From NCBI GenBank assembly GCA_964561215.1, contig CAZLOS010000073.1, forward strand, positions 1-24,039: 24,039 nucleotides of DNA, written 5' to 3'. This DNA comes from JAJFUV01 sp964561215 (GTDB lineage: Bacteria; Acidobacteriota; Terriglobia; Bryobacterales; Bryobacteraceae). Below, piece by piece: positions 1 to 7,508 of this stretch (the first letter of the stretch is position 1; each line of letters starts with the position of its first letter). Position numbers and translations under genes: made by a program. Below the pieces are notes generated by a model, which was given only the letters and a program-made list of their open reading frames with translations, was not told where the DNA came from and did not search any database.

Positions 1-1041
1 CCCCAGGAGGCCTTGCTGCAACGTCTTGGTTACACTTCCGGGTATGAATATCACGTCGCTGGGGTGGACCCGGAAGTCCTGGCCTTCGCCCTTCATGATG
101 GCCGCGAAGTTCACCTTGCGCTCGACCCGTTTGCCCGTCTCGTCGCTATGCACTAGAATCCCCTTCGCAAGCTTCGCAGTCGCAGCCGGCCCGCCGGCCT
201 GGGCGATCGCTTGGCTGACAAGGATGGTTCTCTCAGCGGGCGGAGGGATATCGTAGGCCCCGGGCGCCCTTACATCGCCGATCACGTAGAAGAGCCGGGG
301 CGGTCTCTTGGGAATGGTGAAGATGTCGCCCTTCTTCAGGAGAATATCCTGTTTGAGCACGCCGCCGGTTTTGAGCGGCTCGAGGTCCACTTTGATCACC
401 TGTCTTCCGGGTCTCGCAACTTCGGGATTCTCGATGGCGCGCTCGGGTTTCCAGGGTTGCGCATCGCTGGACAATTCCCGCTGCAGATACCCATAGCGGT
501 CGGCGGTGAAATCGAGCCCACCAGCCATGAGGATCGCTTCCATGAGGGTGAGTTGCTGGGACATCATGTATTCACCCGGATTGTCCACTTCACCAAGGAT
601 GTAGATTGGCTTTGCCTGGTAATCAGTGATGTACACCAACACCTCTGGGTCACGGAGAATCTCTTTCTGCTTGAGGCCCGCGGCGATCGTCTCCTCCAAC
701 TGAGATGCGGTCAACTCCGCCGCTTGAATCGGTCCCAGGAGCGGGATGGCGATGCGCCCGGAATTGCCGACCGTGATCGTCTGGAGAGTTTCCGACAGTC
801 CCGCCTGTCCCACGATTTCGATTCGCATGACGTCACCGGGACCTAATTGGTAATCCGGTGAGATCTTGGGGATACGCAGAAACACATTGAACGACTTTGC
901 GCTGCTCTCCGCGTAGCCACGGTAGTTGGACGGAGTCCCGGGCACTCTGAGGACTTCTCCACCCTTGACAAACTGCGCCATGGCGCACGGGGATAGCAGC
1001 ACACTCAGAGCGATACCAGCGAAGAGGTTGAGATACTTCAT
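1..1041 (-). CDS. Polysaccharide export protein (Wza/OPX family), C-terminus cut by window edge
   Basis: Outer-membrane polysaccharide export (OPX) protein that helps the finished glycan cross the periplasm and outer membrane. The frame is open for 347 codons from ATG at 1041 to base 1, where the window cuts it. Residues 1-22 look like a signal peptide with a likely signal peptidase I site after AMA. The LSPC stretch is a poor lipobox, so a lipoprotein is unlikely. Residues about 60-140 form the Poly_export domain (QLGPGDVMRIEIVG near 65-78). Two SLBB-like segments follow, near 145-180 (YILGEVDNPGEY) and 250-290 (FYVIGDVRAPGAYDI). An SD-like GGAGG sits 7 nt before the ATG. It is the last gene visible, 66 bp after the HddA-like kinase. 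Pairing with the Wzm/Wzt exporter at 6660-8725 is expected for this pathway. The family is clear; the exact subclass is not. Confidence 0.9.
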   Translation of the reverse strand, partial: MKYLNLFAGIALSVLLSPCAMAQFVKGGEVLRVPGTPSNYRGYAESSAKSFNVFLRIPKISPDYQLGPGDVMRIEIVGQAGLSETLQTITVGNSGRIAIPLLGPIQAAELTASQLEETIAAGLKQKEILRDPEVLVYITDYQAKPIYILGEVDNPGEYMMSQQLTLMEAILMAGGLDFTADRYGYLQRELSSDAQPWKPERAIENPEVARPGRQVIKVDLEPLKTGGVLKQDILLKKGDIFTIPKRPPRLFYVIGDVRAPGAYDIPPPAERTILVSQAIAQAGGPAATAKLAKGILVHSDETGKRVERKVNFAAIMKGEGQDFRVHPSDVIFIPGSVTKTLQQGLLG

Positions 1042-1107
1042 TACCTTGCCTCCAGTTCTATTAAGCCGTTTGACAACGAAACGTCCATAGCGCGCGTAAA
1101 GGAAGGA

Positions 1108-2151
1108 TCAGCCAACGGCCATCGCGGCCCGATGGACGTGCGTATACCTGATGGACTCGACCGGCCTGGTGGTGACACGCGAATAGTCAAAGATTACTTT
1201 TGTCCCGGCGCGCTCCAAACTAAAAGGCAGTTCCGGGAGACCACGAAGAGCTGCCCGTACCCGATCCTGGCGCTCAGGCGGACAACAGAGAAGAAGGAAC
1301 CCACCCCCTCCTGCGCCTGTAATCTTGCCTCCCAGGGCGCCACCCCGCAGCGCAGCGCTGTAGATCTCATCAATCACGCCGTTCGAGATTCTGCTGGCCA
1401 ATTGTTTCTTTAAATTCCAGCCTTCGTGCAGAAGGGTGCCAAACTCATCCACTGCGCCGGTCAGGAGGCATTTCTTACCCAGAAGCGCCAGTTCCTTCAT
1501 TCTCCTGAGAACATCCAGATGGGTTTCGATATTCTCTCGCTGCTCTCCAAGAACGGTCTCGGACTTGCGGCTGATATTCGTGTAAAACAGCATGAGGTAC
1601 TGATTCAGGTAGAATACGGTCCCCTCATCCAGTACCAGTTGCTCCAACGACACCTTCCCATCCTTGCCGAACGAGATGAACTTCTGCCCGCCATAGGCGC
1701 TAATGTACTGGTCCTGAATCCCGATGGGCTTCTTCAAGATATCCAGTTCGATCTCGCACGCTTGCTGGGCGAGGGTCTCGAAGTCCTTGGGTTGGTTCAG
1801 ATACTGGTACATGGCGTTCAGGAGTCCTACGGTGACCGCACTCGACGAGCCCATCCCGGATCCGGACGATGGGATGTCGGCCATGGTCGCCACTTCCACC
1901 CGCCGTTGGATCCCGGTCTTGCGCAGACATTCGCGAACGAGCTCGTGTTGAATGTCGTCGACACGATCAACCAGTTCAGTCTTTGTATAACCGACCCGGA
2001 TCTTGTCGTCGAACCGCTCCTTCAAGATGACGAAGATATAGCGGTCTATCGCGGAACTCAGGACACACCCGCCCTCATTCAGGAAGAAATCGCGAAAATC
2101 GGTCCCTCCACCGAAGAAGCTGATACGTAGAGGAGTCTGGGTGATAATCAT
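1108..2151 (-). CDS. GHMP-family sugar kinase, HddA-like (D-glycero-D-manno-heptose 7-phosphate kinase-like)
   Basis: 347-residue GHMP kinase. Motif 1 is at the N-terminus (TPLRISFFGGGTDF, residues 6-19). The phosphate-binding glycine/serine loop PSSGSGMGSSSA is at 94-105, a conserved KPIGIQDQY at about 141-149, and motif 3 GKITGAGGGGF near residue 275. Length and the N-terminal FGGGTD signature match the HddA group, which phosphorylates C1 of D-glycero-D-manno-heptose 7-phosphate on the way to GDP-heptose. A good SD (GGAGGT) precedes the ATG. No GmhA isomerase, GmhB phosphatase or HddC nucleotidyltransferase is visible in the window, so the true substrate may be another sugar or the partners may lie elsewhere. 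The GHMP kinase call is very secure; the heptose assignment is moderate. Confidence 0.82.
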   Translation of the reverse strand: MIITQTPLRISFFGGGTDFRDFFLNEGGCVLSSAIDRYIFVILKERFDDKIRVGYTKTELVDRVDDIQHELVRECLRKTGIQRRVEVATMADIPSSGSGMGSSSAVTVGLLNAMYQYLNQPKDFETLAQQACEIELDILKKPIGIQDQYISAYGGQKFISFGKDGKVSLEQLVLDEGTVFYLNQYLMLFYTNISRKSETVLGEQRENIETHLDVLRRMKELALLGKKCLLTGAVDEFGTLLHEGWNLKKQLASRISNGVIDEIYSAALRGGALGGKITGAGGGGFLLLCCPPERQDRVRAALRGLPELPFSLERAGTKVIFDYSRVTTRPVESIRYTHVHRAAMAVG

Positions 2152-2214
2152 CGGGAACGTACCTCCGAAGTGCTTGGCATGCGTACTCTCAGGCTTGCCG
2201 AGATGATGGTCTCT

Positions 2215-2367
2215 TCATTGAGCGCGGAGGCGCCCGCCGGCGTCCGCACCGTTCGTTCGCATCCGAACAAGCAGGTCCGCGAGTCGGAATCTCGGCAACA
2301 GGCGGACCACTTCTGAAGTCACTTGGACAACGCGTGTGTTTCCGTCAGTGGATACGCCGGACTTCAT
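2215..2367 (-). CDS. Possible small ORF (50 aa), unknown
   Basis: In the 212-bp gap between the transaminase and the kinase an ATG (2367-2365) overlaps the transaminase stop as ATGA. It opens a 50-codon frame ending in TGA at 2215. The product would be basic, starting MKSGVSTDGN and containing an amphipathic stretch (VVRLLPRFRLADLLVRM, about residues 20-36). The stop/start overlap is the same arrangement used by the confident gene pairs at 20959-20962 and 22332-22335, which is the main reason to list it. No family is recognised. It may be a chance frame in an untranslated spacer. Confidence 0.25.
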   Translation of the reverse strand: MKSGVSTDGNTRVVQVTSEVVRLLPRFRLADLLVRMRTNGADAGGRLRAQ

Positions 2368-3575
2368 GACGCGCTCTTTATGCTGACCTCTACCGCGGGC
2401 CGGCCCAAGCCCGTCATCACGGCAACAACACGGCCCCGCAGCCGCACGGGAAGTGTGCGAATAGTCCGGACCACTCTATCCTGGTCAGCTTCCGTGAGGC
2501 CGTTATAGAAAGGCAGCCTCAGGAGGCGGTCACTCACGTTCTCGGCGACCGGGCAATCGCCCACTCTCCCGCCCATGCGTTTTCCCATCGGTGAAAGGTG
2601 CAAAGGCAGGTAGTGGAACACACTCGAGATGCCCTCGGCCTTGAGATGATCAATCAGCCTGCGCCGGAAGCTCGGTGTCGGCGTGATCAAGTAGAACATG
2701 TGATAGGGATGTTCGCATTCCGCGGGCACGATAGGCAGCCGTACACCGCAATCTTCGGCCCAGTCACGCAAGTGCGTCTGATAGTAATTCCAGATCCGCC
2801 GGCGCCGGGTCTGGATCTCCCTTCGGGCCTCCAGCTGCGCATACAGAAAGGCGGCCAGGATGTCCGAAGGCAAGAAGCTTGATCCGATATCCACCCACGT
2901 GTACTTGTCCACTTCTCCGCGGAAGAACTGGCTGCGATTCGTGCCCTTCTCACGGATGATTTCGGCGCGGCCGATATAGCGCGAGTCGTTGACGATCAGA
3001 GCCCCACCCTCCCCGCAGCTAACATTCTTCGTCTCATGGAAACTCTGGGCGGCTAAGGCGCCGAACGTGCCGAGGTGACGCCCCCTGAACCGTCCGAACA
3101 ATCCGTGCGCATTGTCCTCCACCACGGGGATTCCACGCCGGCTTGCTATCTCGCCTATCACGTCCATGTCACAGCCCACGCCCGCATAGTGCACGGGCAC
3201 GATAGCCTTCGTCCTGGCCGTAATCAGGCGCTCTATCAATGACTCGTCTATGTTCAGGGTGTCCCGGCGCACATCCGCAAAGACCGTCCGGGCTCCTCGA
3301 AGCGCGAACGCATTCGCAGTACTGACAAAAGTGAACGACGGAACAATGACCTCGTCGCCGGGTTGAATGTCCAGCAGCAATGCCGCCATCTCCAGCGCAT
3401 CCGTACACGAGGTAGTCAGCAGGACCTCAGGAACCCGGAGCACTTCCTTCAGCAGCGCGTGGCATTTCTTGGTGAAGTCCCCGTCGCCCGAAGAGTGCCC
3501 CTTGTTGATCACCTGCGAAATGTAGAACAGCTCTTTTCCCATGATCGCGGGCTGGTTGAATGGAATCGTCGTCAT
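2364..3575 (-). CDS. wecE: dTDP-4-amino-4,6-dideoxygalactose transaminase (WecE/RffA type)
   Basis: PLP-dependent sugar aminotransferase of the DegT/DnrJ/EryC1 family, 403 residues. It would convert dTDP-4-keto-6-deoxyglucose to dTDP-4-amino-4,6-dideoxy-D-galactose (dTDP-Fuc4N) using glutamate. Similarity to E. coli WecE as I recall it is strong throughout: PFNQP near the start, TTSCTDALEMAALLLDIQPG at 54-73, PSFTFVSTANAF at 79-90, IVPVHYAG at 125-132. The PLP lysine lies in SFHETKN (K183), followed by GEGGALI and REKGTNRSQFFRG. The PLP-contacting acidic residue is in EDNAHG (D154), where many family members read EDAAQG. It is about 27 residues longer than E. coli WecE, mostly at the C-terminus. 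Its substrate needs RmlA/RmlB, which are not in the window. The WbqC and formyltransferase genes just upstream suggest the amino group is acylated. Confidence 0.92.
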   Translation of the reverse strand: MTTIPFNQPAIMGKELFYISQVINKGHSSGDGDFTKKCHALLKEVLRVPEVLLTTSCTDALEMAALLLDIQPGDEVIVPSFTFVSTANAFALRGARTVFADVRRDTLNIDESLIERLITARTKAIVPVHYAGVGCDMDVIGEIASRRGIPVVEDNAHGLFGRFRGRHLGTFGALAAQSFHETKNVSCGEGGALIVNDSRYIGRAEIIREKGTNRSQFFRGEVDKYTWVDIGSSFLPSDILAAFLYAQLEARREIQTRRRRIWNYYQTHLRDWAEDCGVRLPIVPAECEHPYHMFYLITPTPSFRRRLIDHLKAEGISSVFHYLPLHLSPMGKRMGGRVGDCPVAENVSDRLLRLPFYNGLTEADQDRVVRTIRTLPVRLRGRVVAVMTGLGRPAVEVSIKSAS

Positions 3576-3616
3576 AGCAGTGCCTCAGACGCAAGAAGAA
3601 ACAGGTTATCGTCGCC

Positions 3617-4420
3617 CTAGCAGCCGTCGCGGTAGCCCCAGATGTACCACGGCGTCTCAGGACCCACATTGAAAAGCAAATCTACAATGCTGACTTCGTG
3701 GATGAACGGTGGAGAGAACAACTGATCGTACGCCGGATAGTTACCGTACTCTTTGTACTTCAGGTCGATACCTTCCCGCTCAAACACCCCGTCCTCTATG
3801 TAAGCTTTCGCGGAAGGCCCGGAAAGATACTCCGTCGCTTGAACCTTCCTCAGTAACTCAATGAGCCGCTCAAGTTTTTTCTCGCCGAGCTGGAACTGGC
3901 GTGAATCGACAAACTCTGTTCGGATGCCCAGGAAGTCGGTCGCAATCGTCCTGATGAGAAACTGGTTGAACACCGACAGGTTCGCCCACTCAGTCCGCAG
4001 GTACACATGCTCAAAGAAATCGCTGTACTGCTTGAAATAGCGCGCCCTACGATAGTGAAGTTGAATAGCCTTCCAGTGTTTCGCGCGCCACTGCTGGTCC
4101 TCGATGCGGACCTCGCAAATGAGCCGTTGCTCGCTCTTCCCCACGGGGATCGTAAGCCATTCACTCCCGTTCGGCGTTTTGATCAGATTTCGATTGCGCC
4201 AATCGTTCTTGGTGTACTGGACGTCGTCATAGAAGACAAACATGTCGACGGAGTGGATGATGTCGAAGTACCCTTTCCAGGGAATGTAGTTGGACTGAAT
4301 GACGCCGACCTTGCGCCGCGCGCGAGGCGCGTCCAGCGCGCTTTCGCCGCGTGGTCGCGCTTCGTCCTGAGTCTTAGTCACGTTCATACAATCGTCATGT
4401 GATGACGCCGGAGTACTCAT
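3617..4420 (-). CDS. WbqC-family protein
   Basis: 267-residue member of the WbqC-like family, recognised from KVGVIQSNYIPWKGYFDII near residues 37-55, then FYDDVQYTKNDWRNRN, a LTIPVG segment and the C-terminal LFNVGPE. The family is common in O-antigen and lipopolysaccharide loci; its biochemistry was not firmly established to my knowledge. It typically neighbours sugar aminotransferases, as here with WecE 41 bp downstream. A role in N-acylating an aminosugar is inference. The first about 36 residues are low-complexity, Arg/Ala-rich and unlike the family, so the true start may be later; an in-frame ATG at 4387 (residue 12) would still leave an extension, and neither start has a clear SD. Confidence 0.85.
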   Translation of the reverse strand: MSTPASSHDDCMNVTKTQDEARPRGESALDAPRARRKVGVIQSNYIPWKGYFDIIHSVDMFVFYDDVQYTKNDWRNRNLIKTPNGSEWLTIPVGKSEQRLICEVRIEDQQWRAKHWKAIQLHYRRARYFKQYSDFFEHVYLRTEWANLSVFNQFLIRTIATDFLGIRTEFVDSRQFQLGEKKLERLIELLRKVQATEYLSGPSAKAYIEDGVFEREGIDLKYKEYGNYPAYDQLFSPPFIHEVSIVDLLFNVGPETPWYIWGYRDGC

Positions 4421-4484
4421 GTGTTCACGTTGTGGCCAACGGACCGAGGATTGTGACGAAGTGTGGGGTGATTACCGTGTTCGG

Positions 4485-5129
4485 TTATGGGAACGCGCGT
4501 TCAATGGCCGGGGAAATGGGGAGACTGCCGTACCTCGCCCCCTGAATCCGAATCCCTCCGGAGTTCCGCAGAACCCGGCCTTCGCGGTACCAGCTTATGA
4601 CCTGTAAGTACATGGGCCGCATCAGATTGTAGAGCCGGCAGGCCAAGGTCTCTTCTGTGTCGCTCTCCAGGATGGGTTCTACTCCCTGGCAGATGACAGA
4701 GCCGTGGTCTACTTCCTTGTCGACCTCATGGATGGTAACTCCCGAGAAACATGGTCGAGCGCAAAGAGCCTGCCGCACAGCGTTCATCCCACGGAACGCC
4801 GGCAACAGGGCCGGATGCACATTGAAGATCTTCCCTTCGTAATGCTCAATGAGTGGCGCCGGAATGATCTTGTCGTACGTGAGACAGAGGAGGTCCAGGC
4901 ATGCGTCGATACTCGCGTTTGTCAACTCCTCATCAGCAGCCTTGCGGTCTGTATAATCGATCCGAACCGTAGGGATTCCAAAGGAGGCTCCGAGTTCCTC
5001 CAGATCGGCCATGGCTCGATTCGTGACCAGAAGTACGGCCGGCTGTATGCCGAGGGCGGCCGAGTGTTGAATGGCGGTACGTGCCAGCCTGCCAGCTCCG
5101 GAAACGCAGAATCCAACACGAAAGCTCAT
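4485..5129 (-). CDS. Formyltransferase (PurN-like fold), probable sugar N-formyltransferase
   Basis: 214-residue formyltransferase catalytic domain. The hallmark catalytic triad is intact: N103 and H105 in FNVHPALLP and D141 in VDKEVDHGSV. The spacing between the three equals that in E. coli PurN (N106/H108/D144). It should transfer a formyl group from N10-formyltetrahydrofolate to an amino group. Placement between a glycosyltransferase and the WbqC/WecE pair points to a nucleotide-linked aminosugar, for example Fuc4N made by WecE, rather than to purine synthesis. It is about the length of PurN and lacks the C-terminal extension of Fmt and of many characterised sugar N-formyltransferases. No strong SD precedes the ATG. 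The formyltransferase call is secure; the sugar substrate is inferred from context. Confidence 0.82.
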   Translation of the reverse strand: MSFRVGFCVSGAGRLARTAIQHSAALGIQPAVLLVTNRAMADLEELGASFGIPTVRIDYTDRKAADEELTNASIDACLDLLCLTYDKIIPAPLIEHYEGKIFNVHPALLPAFRGMNAVRQALCARPCFSGVTIHEVDKEVDHGSVICQGVEPILESDTEETLACRLYNLMRPMYLQVISWYREGRVLRNSGGIRIQGARYGSLPISPAIERAFP

Positions 5130-5222
5130 ACAACCAGCCCGCCCACGGCCGGCTTGCCGCCGGCTGGGATCATGGAGCCTGTCACCAGGACAATCACAGG
5201 ATCGGATCCTTGATGGACAAAC

Positions 5223-6647
5223 TCACGCGTGCGTGGCATGGACCACCCTTGGACAACCGATGCCAGTAAGGCTACGCAACATCGTGGCAACGGCGCCACG
5301 GTTCGAGGCGTAGCGAGGACGACAGACAACTGCTTGAGTCAATTGCCACACGGCCTCACGGCGGCGACCGCCCCAGAACGATTGGAGGCCTCGATTGAAG
5401 TGATAGCAAGCCTTGATTTCCCGCGCGCCTGATTTGTGCCCAAGACGCCCCATCTGAGCCGTAAACATTGCTCGGGCTGCTCTCGTGCTGTTGCCCCCGA
5501 ATTCCATCTCGTAGTTTAAGAGCTCGTGAACAATCGTCGCCGCGTCCCAGATACAGGGCACCACGCCATGACTTACCGCTTCCGCCAGCAAAGCGCGGCC
5601 TTCTGCCGCGCGGTCCCACAAGAAGCACCTCGCCGCGCGCAAGAGGTACCCGTGCGCCACAGCCCATCCGCGCTGACTGGAAATGGTCGCCAGCTCCGCC
5701 GGCAAGCGGCTAAAGATGGCCTCCAGGAGCTTTTCATGGTCCTCGCCGCCGTTTGTCGTAGCGCTGTGCATCAGCACTTTGACCAATTCACAAGGATCAC
5801 CGATGACCAGGTTCGGTTCGACGCCCAGCGCCTCCCGCAACAACCGGCAAGCCAACTCCGATTCACCCTGATGAAGCGCGACACAGCCCCAACTCAGAGC
5901 CATGTTCATCACCGCCCTACCGCGCTGCGCCAATACAGGCGCCGGGCATCGCGCATCAGAAAAGATGATTTCCTGACACTGCCGTTCCGCCTCATAGCAC
6001 TCGGCCGGATTCCTGACGATCCTCCCGGCGTGTAACCGGCGGTAATTGAGCGCTCCAGACACTGGCGAGAACTTGCAGCCGGAGAGCAACAAGCGGCCGC
6101 AGATCACGCTCTCTCTCCCCCTCAGCGACATGTCCTTACCCCAGATCTCTTCTCGCAATGCCCACTCGCGACGCATCACCCACACGCTCGGCGCAATGGG
6201 GAAACCCAACACGACGTCCTCCAGAGTGATGCCGGCGGGAGGGCGGTAGATTCCCTGCACCGCACCATCAGCGCAGCTCACGACAAAGTGCGCGTTATAA
6301 GTGAAGCCGACATCCGGGTGCGCGGACAAGAACTCCGCGTGCCGCTTCAGTTTATCCGGGTGGAAATAGTCGTCCTGGTCCAGGTACGCAATAATCTCCC
6401 CCCTGGCTCGTTGTACTCCTGCTCTTCGTGCGAAGTCGGCGCCCCGGTTTGCGACGTGCGAAATGACCAGGAGCCTTGGGTCCGTAAATGCACGGGCAAC
6501 CTCAAGAGTGTCGTCGCGGGAGTTGTCGTCGACAACGATCACTTCAAGATTCCGGTAGGTCTGGTTCAGCACACTTCGGATGGCCTCGCCTATCCATCGG
6601 GCCCCATTGAAGGCCGGAATAACAACGCTGACTAGCGGCTGGTCCAT
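5223..6647 (-). CDS. Family 2 glycosyltransferase with long C-terminal helical region
   Basis: 474 residues. The N-terminal GT-A domain has the family 2 opening (VSVVIPAFNGARWIGEAI, residues 6-23), VVDDNS at 38-43 and the metal/nucleotide-binding DQDD at 90-93. About 220 further residues follow, rich in Ala/Arg/Leu helices. The segment around 415-460 (HFNRGLQSFWGGRRREAVWQL) resembles a TPR-like helical pair and may mediate protein contacts. An AGGA SD is 7 nt from the ATG. The gene starts 12 bp after the ABC permease stop, so export and this transferase are probably co-translated. The sugar donor cannot be read from the sequence. Confidence 0.88.
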   Translation of the reverse strand: MDQPLVSVVIPAFNGARWIGEAIRSVLNQTYRNLEVIVVDDNSRDDTLEVARAFTDPRLLVISHVANRGADFARRAGVQRARGEIIAYLDQDDYFHPDKLKRHAEFLSAHPDVGFTYNAHFVVSCADGAVQGIYRPPAGITLEDVVLGFPIAPSVWVMRREWALREEIWGKDMSLRGRESVICGRLLLSGCKFSPVSGALNYRRLHAGRIVRNPAECYEAERQCQEIIFSDARCPAPVLAQRGRAVMNMALSWGCVALHQGESELACRLLREALGVEPNLVIGDPCELVKVLMHSATTNGGEDHEKLLEAIFSRLPAELATISSQRGWAVAHGYLLRAARCFLWDRAAEGRALLAEAVSHGVVPCIWDAATIVHELLNYEMEFGGNSTRAARAMFTAQMGRLGHKSGAREIKACYHFNRGLQSFWGGRRREAVWQLTQAVVCRPRYASNRGAVATMLRSLTGIGCPRVVHATHA

Positions 6648-6659
6648 CGCTGTGTCCTG

Positions 6660-7508
6660 TTACACGATGTCCGCGAACACACACTCGGTCCTTTTAAAGA
6701 ACCAGTACCCGACAAGAAAAACACATACGGATATGGCGAACGCCACTCCGAACGTAGTCCCCGGCAGCCTTCCGTACAGCAGCACATCGCGGTACGCCTC
6801 CAGGATCCCAGCCATGGGATTCAGGAAATACGCGGCGCGGAAACGCTCCGGGACTGCGCTGACCGGGTAGATGATCGGGCTCGCATAGAACCATAGCTGA
6901 ACTACGAGCGATAGCACCGACTGGACGTCCCGGTAGAACACACTCGCGGCTGCACTCGCCAGCCCGATTCCCAGGACGAGCAGAATCTGCGTTATGAGAA
7001 TGAACGGAAGGAGCAGCCAACCGAGCGGGTATGGAGGAACCTTGACGTAGGCCATTATCACAATCAGCAAACCTGTGGCCACGCCGAGGTCCATAAGACG
7101 GGCCAGCATCGCCGAGACGGGCAGCACCTCCCGCGAGAAATAGATCTTCGTGACCAAACTCATGTTTCCTACGATCGAGGTTGACATGTCCATGATCGCC
7201 GAAGAGAGGAATGTCCACGGAGCAAGGGCCGCATATGAAAACAGAATGTATGGCGTCTTGCCGGTATTGACGGGAACAAACAGCGTGAAGATCACTGTAA
7301 ATATGGCGACTTGCGCAGCCGGTTGTAGTATCGCCCATAGCCAGCCAAGAACAGATTGCTGGTAGCGCGCTTTAATGTTACGCCCAGTCCATGCCCAGAG
7401 TAGTTCTCTTGAGTCAACCAGGCGTTTGAGATCATCGCTCATCGCAAGCCTTTGCATAGCGGGTATTCGATCCGGACATCGACTCACTAATGTCATTCGT
7501 TGATCCAT
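6660..7508 (-). CDS. wzm: ABC transporter permease for polysaccharide export (Wzm type)
   Basis: 282-residue ABC-2 permease forming the inner-membrane channel that exports the lipid-linked polysaccharide. About six hydrophobic segments are visible: near SVLGWLWAILQPAAQVAIF, YILFSYAALAPWTFLSSAI, VATGLLIVIMAYV, LLLPFILITQILLVLGIGL, LSLVVQLWFYASPIIYPV, and a last one near the C-terminus. The N-terminal amphipathic LLWAWTGRNIKARYQQS element is typical of the Wzm/KpsM/RfbA family. The ATG at 7508 overlaps the end of the ATPase gene by 16 bp, implying translational coupling. A second in-frame ATG at 7442 (residue 23, MSDDLKRL) is an alternative start that would remove the overlap. Confidence 0.9.
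   Translation of the reverse strand: MDQRMTLVSRCPDRIPAMQRLAMSDDLKRLVDSRELLWAWTGRNIKARYQQSVLGWLWAILQPAAQVAIFTVIFTLFVPVNTGKTPYILFSYAALAPWTFLSSAIMDMSTSIVGNMSLVTKIYFSREVLPVSAMLARLMDLGVATGLLIVIMAYVKVPPYPLGWLLLPFILITQILLVLGIGLASAAASVFYRDVQSVLSLVVQLWFYASPIIYPVSAVPERFRAAYFLNPMAGILEAYRDVLLYGRLPGTTFGVAFAISVCVFLVGYWFFKRTECVFADIV

Noticed and set aside
211..846. 211-codon plus-strand frame opposite the export gene, plus 26-256 and 308-496
   Set aside because: They lie antisense to a continuous, clearly recognisable OPX protein with signal peptide and SLBB segments; their translations show no family features.
5148..5164. Short GCCGGC inverted repeat (loop 5154-5158) between the GT2 and formyltransferase genes
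   Set aside because: Only a six-base stem and no T-run on either strand; not a convincing terminator.
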